Shown here: positions 1 through 7,158 of the stretch, in pieces
How positions within the stretch are numbered: position 1 is the stretch's first letter
How the letters are laid out: every line of letters starts with the position of its first letter
Source: an uncultured Eubacteriales bacterium
GTDB lineage: Bacteria; Bacillota; Clostridia; Peptostreptococcales; Anaerovoracaceae
Direction: 5' to 3'
Length of the DNA stretch: 13,975 nt
Assembly (NCBI GenBank): GCA_900542245.1
Contig: UQMQ01000059.1
Span: 1-13,975, forward strand
Notes under the pieces: generated by a model
Seen by the model: the letters and a program-made list of their open reading frames with translations, nothing else
Database searches by the model: none
What the model was told of the DNA's origin: nothing
Made by a program: the position numbers and the translations under genes

Positions 1-2
1 TT

Positions 3-569
3 ATGAAAAAGAAGCTTTTGCTTATTTTCTGTGCGGTGGCTGCCATTCTTCTCGTTTGTTTTACGACCGCGAAGAAGCAAGAAGCACCGATTACATATCC
101 GGTTGTGGATTGGACGATCAGCGACGGCAAAGGGGATGAAGAATCTGTGCTGTATATCGCCTCCATCGACTCTCCCGTCCGGGATGCGGATGAAAAATTG
201 TTCCTGCACTATTTTAAGGATCAAAAAGACGGTGAAAACATTTTCCTAGAGCCTGTGTTTGAGGATGGAAAATGCGTGGAAGAACGATATTTTACAGAGC
301 AAAATTACGGGAATTACAGTTCTGCTGATACTTCAGAAGTATTTGAGCCGGTATTCCGTCTGGCAGGGAAGACCTCAGAAGAAGATCCCGCAGTCTTACT
401 TCAACAAGACGGAAAGCTTTACTGCATTGCACAAGGAACGGCATATGTGATCTGTACGGACTATCGCACGATCCCGGAGACCATCAGCGTGGGAACGCTT
501 GTAAACAGCGAAAGGCGAATCGTCTACCAAGTGCGCTGCGATGGGAGCTTTGAACCGGTTCGCAGCTGA
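3..569 (+). CDS. Exported or membrane-anchored protein of unknown function
   Basis: This gene encodes 188 residues that I do not recognise as any family. The N-terminus (MKKK, then about 17 hydrophobic residues to roughly position 21) is a typical Sec signal peptide or single membrane anchor. A Cys lies inside the hydrophobic stretch (LLVCF), but the residue before it is Val rather than Gly, Ala or Ser, so a lipoprotein is not well supported. The remaining 165 or so residues are acidic and soluble, with many Asp and Glu, and have no further membrane segment, repeat or catalytic motif that I can see. The ATG at base 3 is chosen because the signal peptide begins right there. Its ribosome binding site and promoter lie outside the window, so an earlier start cannot be formally excluded. 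The gene is followed by 148 bases before glnS, which has its own promoter, so the two are probably separate transcription units. Confidence 0.72.
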   Translation: MKKKLLLIFCAVAAILLVCFTTAKKQEAPITYPVVDWTISDGKGDEESVLYIASIDSPVRDADEKLFLHYFKDQKDGENIFLEPVFEDGKCVEERYFTEQNYGNYSSADTSEVFEPVFRLAGKTSEEDPAVLLQQDGKLYCIAQGTAYVICTDYRTIPETISVGTLVNSERRIVYQVRCDGSFEPVRS

Positions 570-654
570 AAGAGTATGAAAGGACTGTGGCTGAATCAAA
601 GCCGCAAAAACGAGAAAATTACGCAAATTTCCTGCTTCGAAGGGAAAGAAAAGG

Positions 655-683
655 TGGATAATTCTTGCAAATCGTGCTATGAT
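655..683 (+). promoter_or_regulatory. SigA-type promoter for glnS
   Basis: A -35 box TGGATA (655-660) and -10 box TATGAT (678-683) are separated by 17 bases, with a TGC immediately before the -10 box forming an extended -10 element. Transcription would begin near 690, giving a leader of about 28 bases before the glnS ATG. There is therefore little room for a T-box or other long leader control. A nearby TTGCAA (665-670) is too close to this -10 box to be its -35. Confidence 0.65.
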
Positions 684-717
684 AGTAGCATATATAGAAA
701 AATAAGGGGACAAGCAA

Positions 718-2352
718 ATGGCAGAAACCAATTTTATTCACAGCATTATCGAAAAGGATTTAGAAAATCATAAATACGGCGACAGACCGATCTACACGCG
801 GTTCCCGCCGGAGCCGAACGGCTATCTGCATATCGGGCACGCGAAGTCGATCTGCCTGAACTTTTCGACGGCGGCCAAGTACGGTGGCAAGTGTAATCTG
901 CGCTATGACGACACGAATCCGGTCAAGGAGGATATGGAATATATCAACTCGATCGAGGAGGATGTGCGCTGGCTGGGCTTTGCGTGGGACAAGCGCCTGT
1001 GGGCTTCCGACTACTTCGACAAAATGTATGAGGCAGCAGTCGAGCTCATCAAAAAAGGCAAGGCATATGTCTGCGACTTGACGCCGGAAGAGATCAAGGA
1101 ATATCGTGGAACCTTAACGGAACCCGGCAAGGAGAGTCCGTACCGGAATCGCGGTGTGGAGGAAAATCTCGCGTTGTTTGAGGAAATGAGGGCCGGCAAA
1201 TACGCGGACGGCGAAAAGGTACTTCGCGCCAAGATTGACATGGCGTCGCCGAACATCAACCTCAGAGACCCGATCATTTACCGCATCGCGCACGCGACGC
1301 ATCACAATACCGGAGACAAATGGTGCATCTATCCGATGTATGACTTCGCGCATCCGATCGAGGACGCGATCGAGGGGATTACGCATTCCATCTGCACCTT
1401 GGAATTTGAGGATCACAGACCGCTGTACGACTGGGTACTGGCCGAGGTCGGCTGGTGGCCGCAGCCGCCGCAGCAGATCGAGTTTGCACGCCTGAATCTG
1501 ACCAATACCGTCATGTCCAAGCGCTATCTGAAACGTTTGGTGGATGATGGCGTAGTAGACGGCTGGGATGACCCGCGGATGCCGACCATCGCGGGCATTC
1601 GCCGCAGAGGCTACACGCCGGAGGCGATCCGCAGATTCTGTGAGGAGATCGGCGTCTCCAAGGCGAACAGTACGGTCGATGTTTCTCTGCTGGAACACTG
1701 CGTGCGCGACGACCTCAAAGAAAAGGTGGAAACCAGAAACGTTGTTTTTGATCCGATCAAGGTCATCATCACGAACTATCCGGAGGGGCAGAGTGAACTC
1801 TGCGAAGTCGAAAACAATCCGGCAGTACCGGAAATGGGCGTGCGTCAGGTCTCCTTTTCCAGAGAGATCTGGGTGGACGGCGAGGACTTCATGGAAGTGC
1901 CGGCAAAGAAATATTTCAGACTGTTCCCGGGCAACGAGGTGCGTCTGAAGGGCGCATATTTTGTGACCTGTCAGGAAGTCATCAAGAATGCGGATGGTTC
2001 GATCAAGGAGTTGCATTGCACCTACGATCCGGAGACAAAATCCGGCAGCGGGTTTGAGGGCCGCAAGGTTAAGGGCACGATCCACTTCGTGGACGCGCAG
2101 ACCGCGGTGCCGATCAAGATCCGTCAGTTCGATTACCTGATGACGGAGGGTGAGGACGGCAAGATGGTCGCCAACGAGGATACCATGCGCGAGATCACCT
2201 GCTACGCGGAGCCGAAAGTGCTCGAAGCGCAGAGCGGTGAACGTTTCCAGTTCTTCCGCCATGGGTATTTCGTTGCGGATTCCAAACTGTACAGCGAGGA
2301 TAATCCGGTCTTTAATGAGATCATCGGTCTTAAGAGCAGTTGGAAAAAATAG
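718..2352 (+). CDS. glnS: Glutaminyl-tRNA synthetase (GlnRS)
   Basis: Cytoplasmic class I aminoacyl-tRNA synthetase that charges tRNA-Gln with glutamine using ATP. The 544 residues match the usual bacterial length. The class I signature appears as PPEPNGYLHIGHAKS (HIGH at residues 38-41). The second ATP-binding motif appears as VMSKR at about 265-269, the usual GlnRS form of KMSKS. The catalytic Rossmann domain covers roughly residues 25-340, followed by the two beta-barrel anticodon-binding domains. Conserved GlnRS blocks such as RFPPEPNGYLHIGH and YPMYDFAHPIEDAIEGITHS make GlnRS much more likely than GluRS. The ATG at 718 is preceded by AAGGGG at 704-709, a good ribosome binding site. The gene stands alone, with its own extended -10 promoter upstream and an intrinsic terminator downstream. 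Many Bacillota lack GlnRS and make Gln-tRNA through GatCAB amidation, so its presence is informative about lineage or transfer. Confidence 0.97.
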   Translation: MAETNFIHSIIEKDLENHKYGDRPIYTRFPPEPNGYLHIGHAKSICLNFSTAAKYGGKCNLRYDDTNPVKEDMEYINSIEEDVRWLGFAWDKRLWASDYFDKMYEAAVELIKKGKAYVCDLTPEEIKEYRGTLTEPGKESPYRNRGVEENLALFEEMRAGKYADGEKVLRAKIDMASPNINLRDPIIYRIAHATHHNTGDKWCIYPMYDFAHPIEDAIEGITHSICTLEFEDHRPLYDWVLAEVGWWPQPPQQIEFARLNLTNTVMSKRYLKRLVDDGVVDGWDDPRMPTIAGIRRRGYTPEAIRRFCEEIGVSKANSTVDVSLLEHCVRDDLKEKVETRNVVFDPIKVIITNYPEGQSELCEVENNPAVPEMGVRQVSFSREIWVDGEDFMEVPAKKYFRLFPGNEVRLKGAYFVTCQEVIKNADGSIKELHCTYDPETKSGSGFEGRKVKGTIHFVDAQTAVPIKIRQFDYLMTEGEDGKMVANEDTMREITCYAEPKVLEAQSGERFQFFRHGYFVADSKLYSEDNPVFNEIIGLKSSWKK

Positions 2353-2408
2353 CGCGGCCGCAAAAAAACGCAGTATGGCGTTGAGACATTTTTCATAGGA
2401 AAACCATC

Positions 2409-2440
2409 AAAAAGTCCTACATTATGCAGGACTTTTTGTT
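2409..2440 (+). terminator. Intrinsic terminator of glnS
   Basis: A perfect 10-bp stem pairs AAAAAGTCCT (2409-2418) with AGGACTTTTT (2428-2437) around a 9-base loop. The T-run in the 3' arm continues as TTTTTGTTT. It lies 57 bases after the glnS stop codon. The A-run on the 5' arm means it could also work, less strongly, on the opposite strand, although no gene arrives from that side. Confidence 0.85.
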
Positions 2441-2573
2441 TGCGCACGAGGCGCTTCGCAGGAAGCACTTGCATAGATGCACACGATTATGCAGATTTAC
2501 GCAAGTACCCAGCCGCTCATTGCCCTTGGCATGCTGCAAAGATGGCTCCATTTTAAAAAAAAAGAACAAATGT

Positions 2574-2602
2574 TTGCAATGCGAAAAAAGGTGTGCTAGA
2601 AT
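2574..2602 (+). promoter_or_regulatory. SigA-type promoter for the transglutaminase-like gene
   Basis: A -35 box TTGCAA (2574-2579) and -10 box TAGAAT (2597-2602) have exact 17-base spacing, with TGC directly before the -10 box (extended -10). An A-rich stretch just upstream (about 2553-2570) resembles an UP element. The start site would be near 2609. Confidence 0.7.
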
Positions 2603-2696
2603 AGTTACAGATACATGATAACGATGAGTTTGCAAAACAGAATGCAATGGGAATGAAATAAAGCGCAAAGTGTGCGGTGAGCGAGGTGGAAAGAGA

Positions 2697-3605
2697 ATGA
2701 GAGCGCGATTGGATATGAAGCGGGTTCTGCAAAAGGTGGTTTGTCTGCTGCTGTCGGCAGTTATGCTGGCCGGGGGTGTGTCCTTTGCGTCTGCAGATGT
2801 GTTGACCGGAGGTGTGTCTTCGGCGTCTGCAGATGTGCAGATGCAGGAGCATGGCAGCGGCGGAGCTGCGCGAAAGCGCACGGAAGTGACCTATACAGAG
2901 GGCATGACGGTCAGCGATGCGGATACGTTATATTCTTTATATATGCAGGCGCAGGCGGATCTGCTGCCGCGGCTGAAGCTTCGTACGACGGAACGTCTGT
3001 ACCGGGTCTTTGATGCAGAGAGCGCCGTATGGAGTCCGTCGGTCAGTACCTACACCTATGCGACCATCAGCGGCAGTGCAGCCACCATCGATGTGCAGTT
3101 CAGCTATACGGTGGAGTATGAGGTGGAATGCCTGCTGCGAAACGCACAGGCGGAGACGGCGGCTTCAGACGCGGCAATCCGCTATGCGCAGAAGCTCCGC
3201 CGCATCACCAAAGCCGCAATCAAAGCCTGCAGGACACAAAAGCAGAAAGTCAAAGCCATCAACGCCTATATGGTCAAGCACTATACCTATGACGATCGAT
3301 ATGCGGATGCTTCCTACAGCTTCACCGGACTTTTGGACCACAAAAAAGGCGTCTGCAAGGGCTATGCGGAGCTTTTCCGCCTGATGTGCCTGCAGGCAGG
3401 AATCCGGACCGAGTCCGTCACAGGTCTGGCGACCTCCGGACCGGGACAGCAGGACTACGAACTGCATATGTGGAGCCGCAGCAAAATCAACGGCAAGTGG
3501 TACTATACCGATGTGACCTTCAATGACGGCGCGGGCAGCAATCAGTTCCTGCTGCTGCCCGCGAAGCGTTTCTACGGCAAGGGCTATCATTACCTGCAGC
3601 AGTGA
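2697..3605 (+). CDS. Secreted transglutaminase-like (papain-fold) protein
   Basis: The product has 302 residues and is predicted to be exported. The N-terminus has a basic start (MRARLDMKR) and a hydrophobic core at about 11-27, followed by a duplicated segment with two possible signal peptidase I sites (ASA-DV at 31-35 and again at 43-47). Residues from about 180 to 280 carry the transglutaminase-core triad: Cys220 in KKGVCKGYAELFR, His257 in YELHMWS and Asp272 in WYYTDVTFND. Bacterial members of this fold are mostly proteases or peptide-processing enzymes acting at the cell surface. The substrate here is unknown. The region at 60-170 has no motif I recognise. The ATG at 2697 is preferred because GAGGTGG (2682-2688) lies upstream at proper spacing. 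A GTG at 2670 is in frame but has no comparable site, and an ATG at 2715 would shorten the basic region. The gene has its own promoter and appears monocistronic. Confidence 0.88.
   Translation: MRARLDMKRVLQKVVCLLLSAVMLAGGVSFASADVLTGGVSSASADVQMQEHGSGGAARKRTEVTYTEGMTVSDADTLYSLYMQAQADLLPRLKLRTTERLYRVFDAESAVWSPSVSTYTYATISGSAATIDVQFSYTVEYEVECLLRNAQAETAASDAAIRYAQKLRRITKAAIKACRTQKQKVKAINAYMVKHYTYDDRYADASYSFTGLLDHKKGVCKGYAELFRLMCLQAGIRTESVTGLATSGPGQQDYELHMWSRSKINGKWYYTDVTFNDGAGSNQFLLLPAKRFYGKGYHYLQQ
2772..2843 (+). repeat. 36-bp imperfect tandem duplication in the signal-peptide region
   Basis: Two adjacent 36-base units (2772-2807 and 2808-2843) encode GGVSFASADVLT and GGVSSASADVQM. The first 30 bases of the two units differ at only four positions and the last six diverge. 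The duplication is in frame and repeats the likely signal peptidase cleavage site. Confidence 0.85.
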
Positions 3606-3640
3606 ACCGCAAACAGGACACAAAGCAAACGCGGCAAGGG

Positions 3641-3660
3641 CGATGCATGACGATGCATGC
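3641..3660. repeat. Direct repeat of a 10-bp unit in a convergent gap
   Basis: CGATGCATGA is followed directly by CGATGCATGC, a 9-of-10 match. Because ATGCAT is self-complementary, the pair can fold into a 6-bp stem with a GACG loop on either strand. It sits in the 89-base gap where the transglutaminase gene (+) and the transporter gene (-) converge. There is no T-run after it, so I do not call it a terminator. Confidence 0.6.
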
Positions 3661-3694
3661 GTACGAAAAAGCATACATCTGTTTCTGTGCTATC

Positions 3695-5107
3695 TTACAG
3701 CAATGGCAGTTTGTTCAGTATGATCGTAAAGATGACCATGCCGAACAGGGCAAACGGATAGGTTGCGCCGTAGCCTGCACCCGGGTCATCACTGCCGACC
3801 GCGTCGGTCGCAGCGCCCAGACCGGGCGTGGAGGTCATACCGCCGCAGATCGCGCCGGACAGCATGATCCAGTTGAGCTTGAACAGATAACGACCGACCA
3901 GGAAGCCGACCATGATCGATACTGCACCGACGAAGAGGCTGACCAGCGCCAGCGTGATGCCGGAGCCTGTCAGCGCGGCAACTGCGCCGTAGCCGTAGTT
4001 TAAGCCGACAATAGAGAGGAAGAAGGCAAGCCCGAGTTCACGGATGATGCCTAAAACCTTGGGGTCCATGCGGAAGGAGAGCGGGCCGATCTTGCCGATA
4101 TAGCCGAGCAGCAGCGCGCCGATGAGGACGCCGCCGGTGGATTCCAGACTGACGTAGCCAAGCGGGCCCATGTAAATTTTAATGGAGCCGATCAGATAAC
4201 CGACTACGCATACGACTGCAAAGGCGACAATACTGAATTCGGTGGTCGGGATCTGCCGCATGCCCTGCACGTTTCTGGCGCTTTCCATTTCCAGATGATA
4301 TTTTTTCTTTTCCTCTTCGACATCGAATTTGAAGAGGACGTTCAGGAAGTTGACTGCCAGAATGACGATGATCACGCCGAACGGATAGCCGACGGCCGAG
4401 CCGATGCCGACCTGCGCGGTCGCCTGATTGACGAAATCCTGCTTCATTTCGTCGGTCAGTACCGGGGTGTTCTCCTCGGTCAGCCCTGCGTACTTTTCAT
4501 TGAGTGTGAGCACGCGGATCAGAGCCTGGCGGTTCAGCGCGGACTCCTGTTCATAGTGATTCGCTAGGTCTGTCGCCTGAAGCTCTGCCGTTTCCAGCGC
4601 TGAGGCGAGTCCGGGAGAGCTGGTCATCGCGCCGGTATAGACGCCGGTCACCGCATATTGGTTCGTGCCCTTGCAGAATGCGGTGCAGGCATAAGTTGCG
4701 CCGGCGCCGATAAAGGTGATCAAAAGGCCGAGCACGACGAACTTCGCGCCGTACTTTTTGAGCACGATGCCGAGATCCTTTGCCGCTAGCAGACCGACGG
4801 CGGCCACGAAAACGATCAGCGCGGCTGAGAAGAAATAGGTGTGAATGACCTTGCCGCCGTTGCCGGACATGATCTGCGCGGCAGCCTTGAACCCGGCAGC
4901 CGTTTCATCGCCTGCATCATAGATCTTCTGTGCGAAGCCGTAGATCGCCCAGCCCACGATCAGACCGACGAACAGTGCACCGGAGGTGCCGAAGCTGAAC
5001 ATGCCAAACTTGACTTTGCCGAACAAAAGCCCGAGTGCGATGGTCACGAACATCAGCACGAAAGGATTCAGCATCAAGCTGACGGCATCGAATTTTATAA
5101 TTTGCAT
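3695..5107 (-). CDS. AspT/YidE-YbjL duplication family membrane transporter
   Basis: Integral membrane protein of 470 residues built from two homologous halves, as in the aspartate:alanine exchanger (AspT) family. Each half has the family motif: GAMTSSPG at 159-166 and GGMTSTPG at 422-429. Each motif is followed by a YPFG/YPFA block (241-244 and 450-453). About 10 hydrophobic segments are visible. The cytoplasmic RCK-C/TrkA-C domains found between the halves of YidE and AspT are absent; only a short charged linker (about 260-288) is present. The N-half carries a hydrophilic segment of about 60 residues (170-230) between its two motifs that the C-half lacks. The start at 5107 is chosen because GGGAG (5116-5120, minus strand) lies 8 bases before it; an ATG at 5122 would overlap this site. 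Substrate is inferred only as an amino acid or carboxylate. It lies downstream of the RocB-like gene on the same strand but has its own promoter. Confidence 0.88.
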   Translation of the reverse strand: MQIIKFDAVSLMLNPFVLMFVTIALGLLFGKVKFGMFSFGTSGALFVGLIVGWAIYGFAQKIYDAGDETAAGFKAAAQIMSGNGGKVIHTYFFSAALIVFVAAVGLLAAKDLGIVLKKYGAKFVVLGLLITFIGAGATYACTAFCKGTNQYAVTGVYTGAMTSSPGLASALETAELQATDLANHYEQESALNRQALIRVLTLNEKYAGLTEENTPVLTDEMKQDFVNQATAQVGIGSAVGYPFGVIIVILAVNFLNVLFKFDVEEEKKKYHLEMESARNVQGMRQIPTTEFSIVAFAVVCVVGYLIGSIKIYMGPLGYVSLESTGGVLIGALLLGYIGKIGPLSFRMDPKVLGIIRELGLAFFLSIVGLNYGYGAVAALTGSGITLALVSLFVGAVSIMVGFLVGRYLFKLNWIMLSGAICGGMTSTPGLGAATDAVGSDDPGAGYGATYPFALFGMVIFTIILNKLPLL

Positions 5108-5175
5108 GATACGATCTCCCATTTAGTTTTTCATTCTTTTATGATTGGTTCGCGATTCGCTGCGTTTTCTGCACA

Positions 5176-5189
5176 CAAATCGCAAATCG
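5176..5189. repeat. Tandem CAAATCG repeat at the transporter start site
   Basis: Two perfect copies of CAAATCG (5176-5182 and 5183-5189) lie just downstream of the predicted transcription start (about 5192, minus strand). They are flanked by an imperfect inverted repeat, GCACAC (5171-5176) and GTGTATGC (5189-5196). Position and symmetry suit a repressor operator, but no known operator consensus is recognised. Confidence 0.4.
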
Positions 5190-5198
5190 TGTATGCAA

Positions 5199-5227
5199 AT
5201 TATAACAAATATTTATGCTCACTCCAA
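5199..5227 (-). promoter_or_regulatory. Extended -10 promoter for the transporter gene
   Basis: On the minus strand, a consensus -10 box TATAAT (5199-5204) is preceded by TGT (extended -10) and lies 17 bases after a weak -35 box TTGGAG (5222-5227). The leader to the ATG at 5107 is about 85 bases and contains the CAAATCG repeats. Confidence 0.7.
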
Positions 5228-5240
5228 GGAAAAGCAGAGG

Positions 5241-5275
5241 AAAAAACCAAGAATCATGTTCTATTTTTGTTTTTT
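5241..5275. terminator. Weak AT-rich hairpin, possible terminator of the RocB-like gene
   Basis: An interrupted stem pairs AAAAAAC (5241-5247) with GTTTTTT (5269-5275) and AGAA (5250-5253) with TTCT (5259-5262). It lies 38 bases past the stop codon of the minus-strand RocB-like gene and just upstream of the transporter promoter. The stem has few G-C pairs, so termination would be partial at best and readthrough into the transporter gene is plausible. Confidence 0.35.
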
Positions 5276-5313
5276 TGCTTCTGCGGCTGATTCTGAGTCT
5301 GTGTCTGCTTCTG

Positions 5314-6930
5314 TCACCGCAGTTCGAGGATGCGGTCGATGATGTCCGGCACGGTCTGCTCGAGGTCCGGCAGATAGACGCGCTCACTCCACTGGTGGAT
5401 GTCGCGGCACCGTGGGCCGAGATAAAAGGCGGGGATACCGAGGCTGGCGGCGCCTTCAAACGGGATATCATAGAGAGACGGCGGCAGAGTCAGATTGTCC
5501 GCCAGCGCCCGCTGTGCAGCCGGGTCTGTGCAGCTCAGGTAGCTGGCGTCGCCGATGCCGGTAAAATATGGGACGACAGATAAGTGCATCTGATAGTCGT
5601 CTTCGACAACTTCTCTGACCTGTTCTGCGATCCGGCGGCCGTCTGCTGCAAGATAGGCGTTGCATACGGCTGGGTAGTAAGGCGGCGCGAGCGCCAGTAC
5701 GATCATCGGATCGTCACAGCCGCAAATCATTATGAGGCTGCAGATATAGCGCACGCTTGCGTCCTGCAGGGTCAGGCGGCCGCTCTGGATCTCGGTGCGC
5801 AGGGCGTCCGCCTGGTCCTGCTTCCACTGCGCGAAGTCGGCGCATTGCGCGGACGCAAGCGCCTCCAGCTCCGGGAGGCTGCGGACGCGCGGTGCGTCTG
5901 TGAGGCGCTGGGCCGCTGTCAGCATGCCGTGGCGCTCTGCGTGTTGACAGGCGCGTTCGTATTTGTGCATGACGGCAGACGCGGCTTCTTCGCAGACGCG
6001 GCGGAGTTTTGCCATACTGTCCGCAGGTCCGCGCTCACCGAGGAAGAGCAGATTCACGCACAGAACGCCGAGCTCCGGCAGGGAAACATCATAGGTCTGT
6101 TTGAGGTCTCGCATCACCTGTACGGCAGGCGGCGCGGAGACGAGCCCGAAATCTTCTGTGATAAAATCTGTATTGAGGTCGATGCGAGCAGCAATCTCGG
6201 CGATCAGATGCGCAGCGTTCAGACCCTTGAGTGGTTCGCCGCAGTGCGCGAGCTTGCCCTTGGCGACGATCATCGGCAGCAGTTTGCCGATGCTGCCGTT
6301 GTAGAGCATGAAGTCGTTTCCTGCGAGCGGCAGCTGCGGTTCCAGAATCAGCGCGGCCGTATATGTAAGCGAAAAACGGGTACGGAGATCCAGCAGGACA
6401 TCGACAGCGGCGCGCATGCCGGCAGACACGTTTTCCTCATCGCAGACCGCAGCAAAGAGCAGACCGGTCTCCGCATCTTCGGGCAGGTTCAGCGTCTTGT
6501 AAATGCCGACCGCAAGACCGCCTTTCATGTCCGCGGTGCCGCGTCCGGGCAGCCAGTCGCCGCTCGCCAGTTCCTCCTGCAGGGTCTGGGTACCGAGTCT
6601 GCGCTTTTGTATTTCATCAAGCAGCGCCTGTGGCTTTCGTGCGAAAGGCTTCAGATCGCCGTAGCAGTCGATCTCGACAGCATCGTAATGTCCGGTCAGG
6701 ATCAGGACCTTATCTGTGGTGCCGCGTTTGAGCGCCCACACGACGGGTCGCCCCAAAAAGTCTCCGGTATCTGCCAGACCCCAGCAGTCCGGGTGTGCGC
6801 GGAAATAGGGATCCTCTGCGAAATATGCAGCGATTTTTTGAGCGGCGTTTTTCTCCTGCTGCGTGCCGGTATCGCTCTGCACTGCCACGAGTTCTTCCAT
6901 GATCTGTCTGATTGTCAGTTTTGTCTGCAT
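5314..6930 (-). CDS. M20 family metallohydrolase, RocB-like
   Basis: Cytoplasmic enzyme of 538 residues from the M20 (ArgE/DapE/carboxypeptidase G2) zinc-dependent amidohydrolase superfamily. Visible metal-site elements are GHYDAV (His81, Asp83), GRGTADMKGG (bridging Asp134), CDEEN (catalytic Glu165 and metal ligand Glu166) and a C-terminal His512 in RDIHQWSERV. The order and spacing follow the family. At about 540 residues it is longer than typical M20 peptidases (about 400) and matches RocB, the arginine-utilisation protein of Bacillus, whose exact reaction is not established. The insert between the catalytic blocks and the C-terminal His, roughly residues 170-480, includes the dimerisation domain plus extra sequence as in RocB. 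The ATG at 6930 follows AGAGGAA at 6 bases. It has its own promoter in the divergent region and precedes a transporter gene on the same strand, consistent with peptide or amino-acid catabolism (inferred). Confidence 0.88.
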   Translation of the reverse strand: MQTKLTIRQIMEELVAVQSDTGTQQEKNAAQKIAAYFAEDPYFRAHPDCWGLADTGDFLGRPVVWALKRGTTDKVLILTGHYDAVEIDCYGDLKPFARKPQALLDEIQKRRLGTQTLQEELASGDWLPGRGTADMKGGLAVGIYKTLNLPEDAETGLLFAAVCDEENVSAGMRAAVDVLLDLRTRFSLTYTAALILEPQLPLAGNDFMLYNGSIGKLLPMIVAKGKLAHCGEPLKGLNAAHLIAEIAARIDLNTDFITEDFGLVSAPPAVQVMRDLKQTYDVSLPELGVLCVNLLFLGERGPADSMAKLRRVCEEAASAVMHKYERACQHAERHGMLTAAQRLTDAPRVRSLPELEALASAQCADFAQWKQDQADALRTEIQSGRLTLQDASVRYICSLIMICGCDDPMIVLALAPPYYPAVCNAYLAADGRRIAEQVREVVEDDYQMHLSVVPYFTGIGDASYLSCTDPAAQRALADNLTLPPSLYDIPFEGAASLGIPAFYLGPRCRDIHQWSERVYLPDLEQTVPDIIDRILELR

Positions 6931-6994
6931 GTCGTTCCTCTTTCTCTCTATTTTTTTCTTCTATAAAATATGGTTGCTTTTTCTTCGCTCTATC

Positions 6995-7023
6995 AGTATA
7001 GCATCGATCCGCAGGGGCGTAAA
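6995..7023 (-). promoter_or_regulatory. Promoter for the RocB-like gene
   Basis: On the minus strand a -35 box TTTACG (7018-7023) and -10 box TATACT (6995-7000) are 17 bases apart, with TGC before the -10 box (extended -10). The leader to the ATG at 6930 is about 58 bases. Confidence 0.62.
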
Positions 7024-7081
7024 TAGTGCTGTGCCTATTCTTTCTGTAATCATGCAATCTGTGCGATCCAAAAGAAAGTCT

Positions 7082-7110
7082 TTGGCATGCGGCGCGAAAT
7101 GTGGTAAACT
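7082..7110 (+). promoter_or_regulatory. Promoter for the eight-gene rightward run
   Basis: A -35 box TTGGCA (7082-7087, five of six consensus bases) and -10 box TAAACT (7105-7110) have a 17-base spacer and TGG before the -10 box (extended -10). The start site is near 7117, about 41 bases before the prepilin peptidase ATG. It is back to back with the RocB-like gene promoter, with 58 bases between the two -35 boxes. Confidence 0.65.
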
Positions 7111-7158
7111 GATGGTATATGAAAAATCTAGGGAAATTTTCGGAAAGTACAGGGCGAT

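Larger units (their letters stand above)
2353..2696 (+). other. Intergenic region between glnS and the transglutaminase gene
   Basis: This stretch of 344 bases has no convincing gene. It holds the glnS terminator (2409-2440) near its left end and the promoter of the downstream gene (2574-2602) near its right end. The middle part (about 2441-2570) contains short open frames without ribosome binding sites and an A-run just before the promoter at about 2553-2566. I see no riboswitch or tRNA there. The expected transcript leader before the ATG at 2697 is about 88 bases. Confidence 0.6.

Noticed and set aside
665..683. TTGCAA (665-670) as the -35 box of glnS
   Set aside because: Only 7 bases separate it from TATGAT; the TGGATA box at 655-660 gives the correct 17-base spacing.
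570..717. A terminator or leader element between the first gene and glnS
   Set aside because: Only short weak stems such as TTTCC/GGAAA are present, without a T-run, and the glnS leader is too short for a T-box.
1114..2262. A 382-codon minus-strand frame within glnS
   Set aside because: It is rich in His and Arg, lacks domains, and lies opposite a gene with complete GlnRS motifs.
3606..3694. A bidirectional terminator between the converging transglutaminase and transporter genes
   Set aside because: Short stems exist (ATGCAT pairs, and GCATGC with GCATAC) but none has a T-run on either strand.
5584..6966. A 460-codon open frame on the plus strand opposite the RocB-like gene
   Set aside because: It is fully antisense to a well-supported M20 enzyme, has no recognisable domain and reads like a frame kept open by codon bias.
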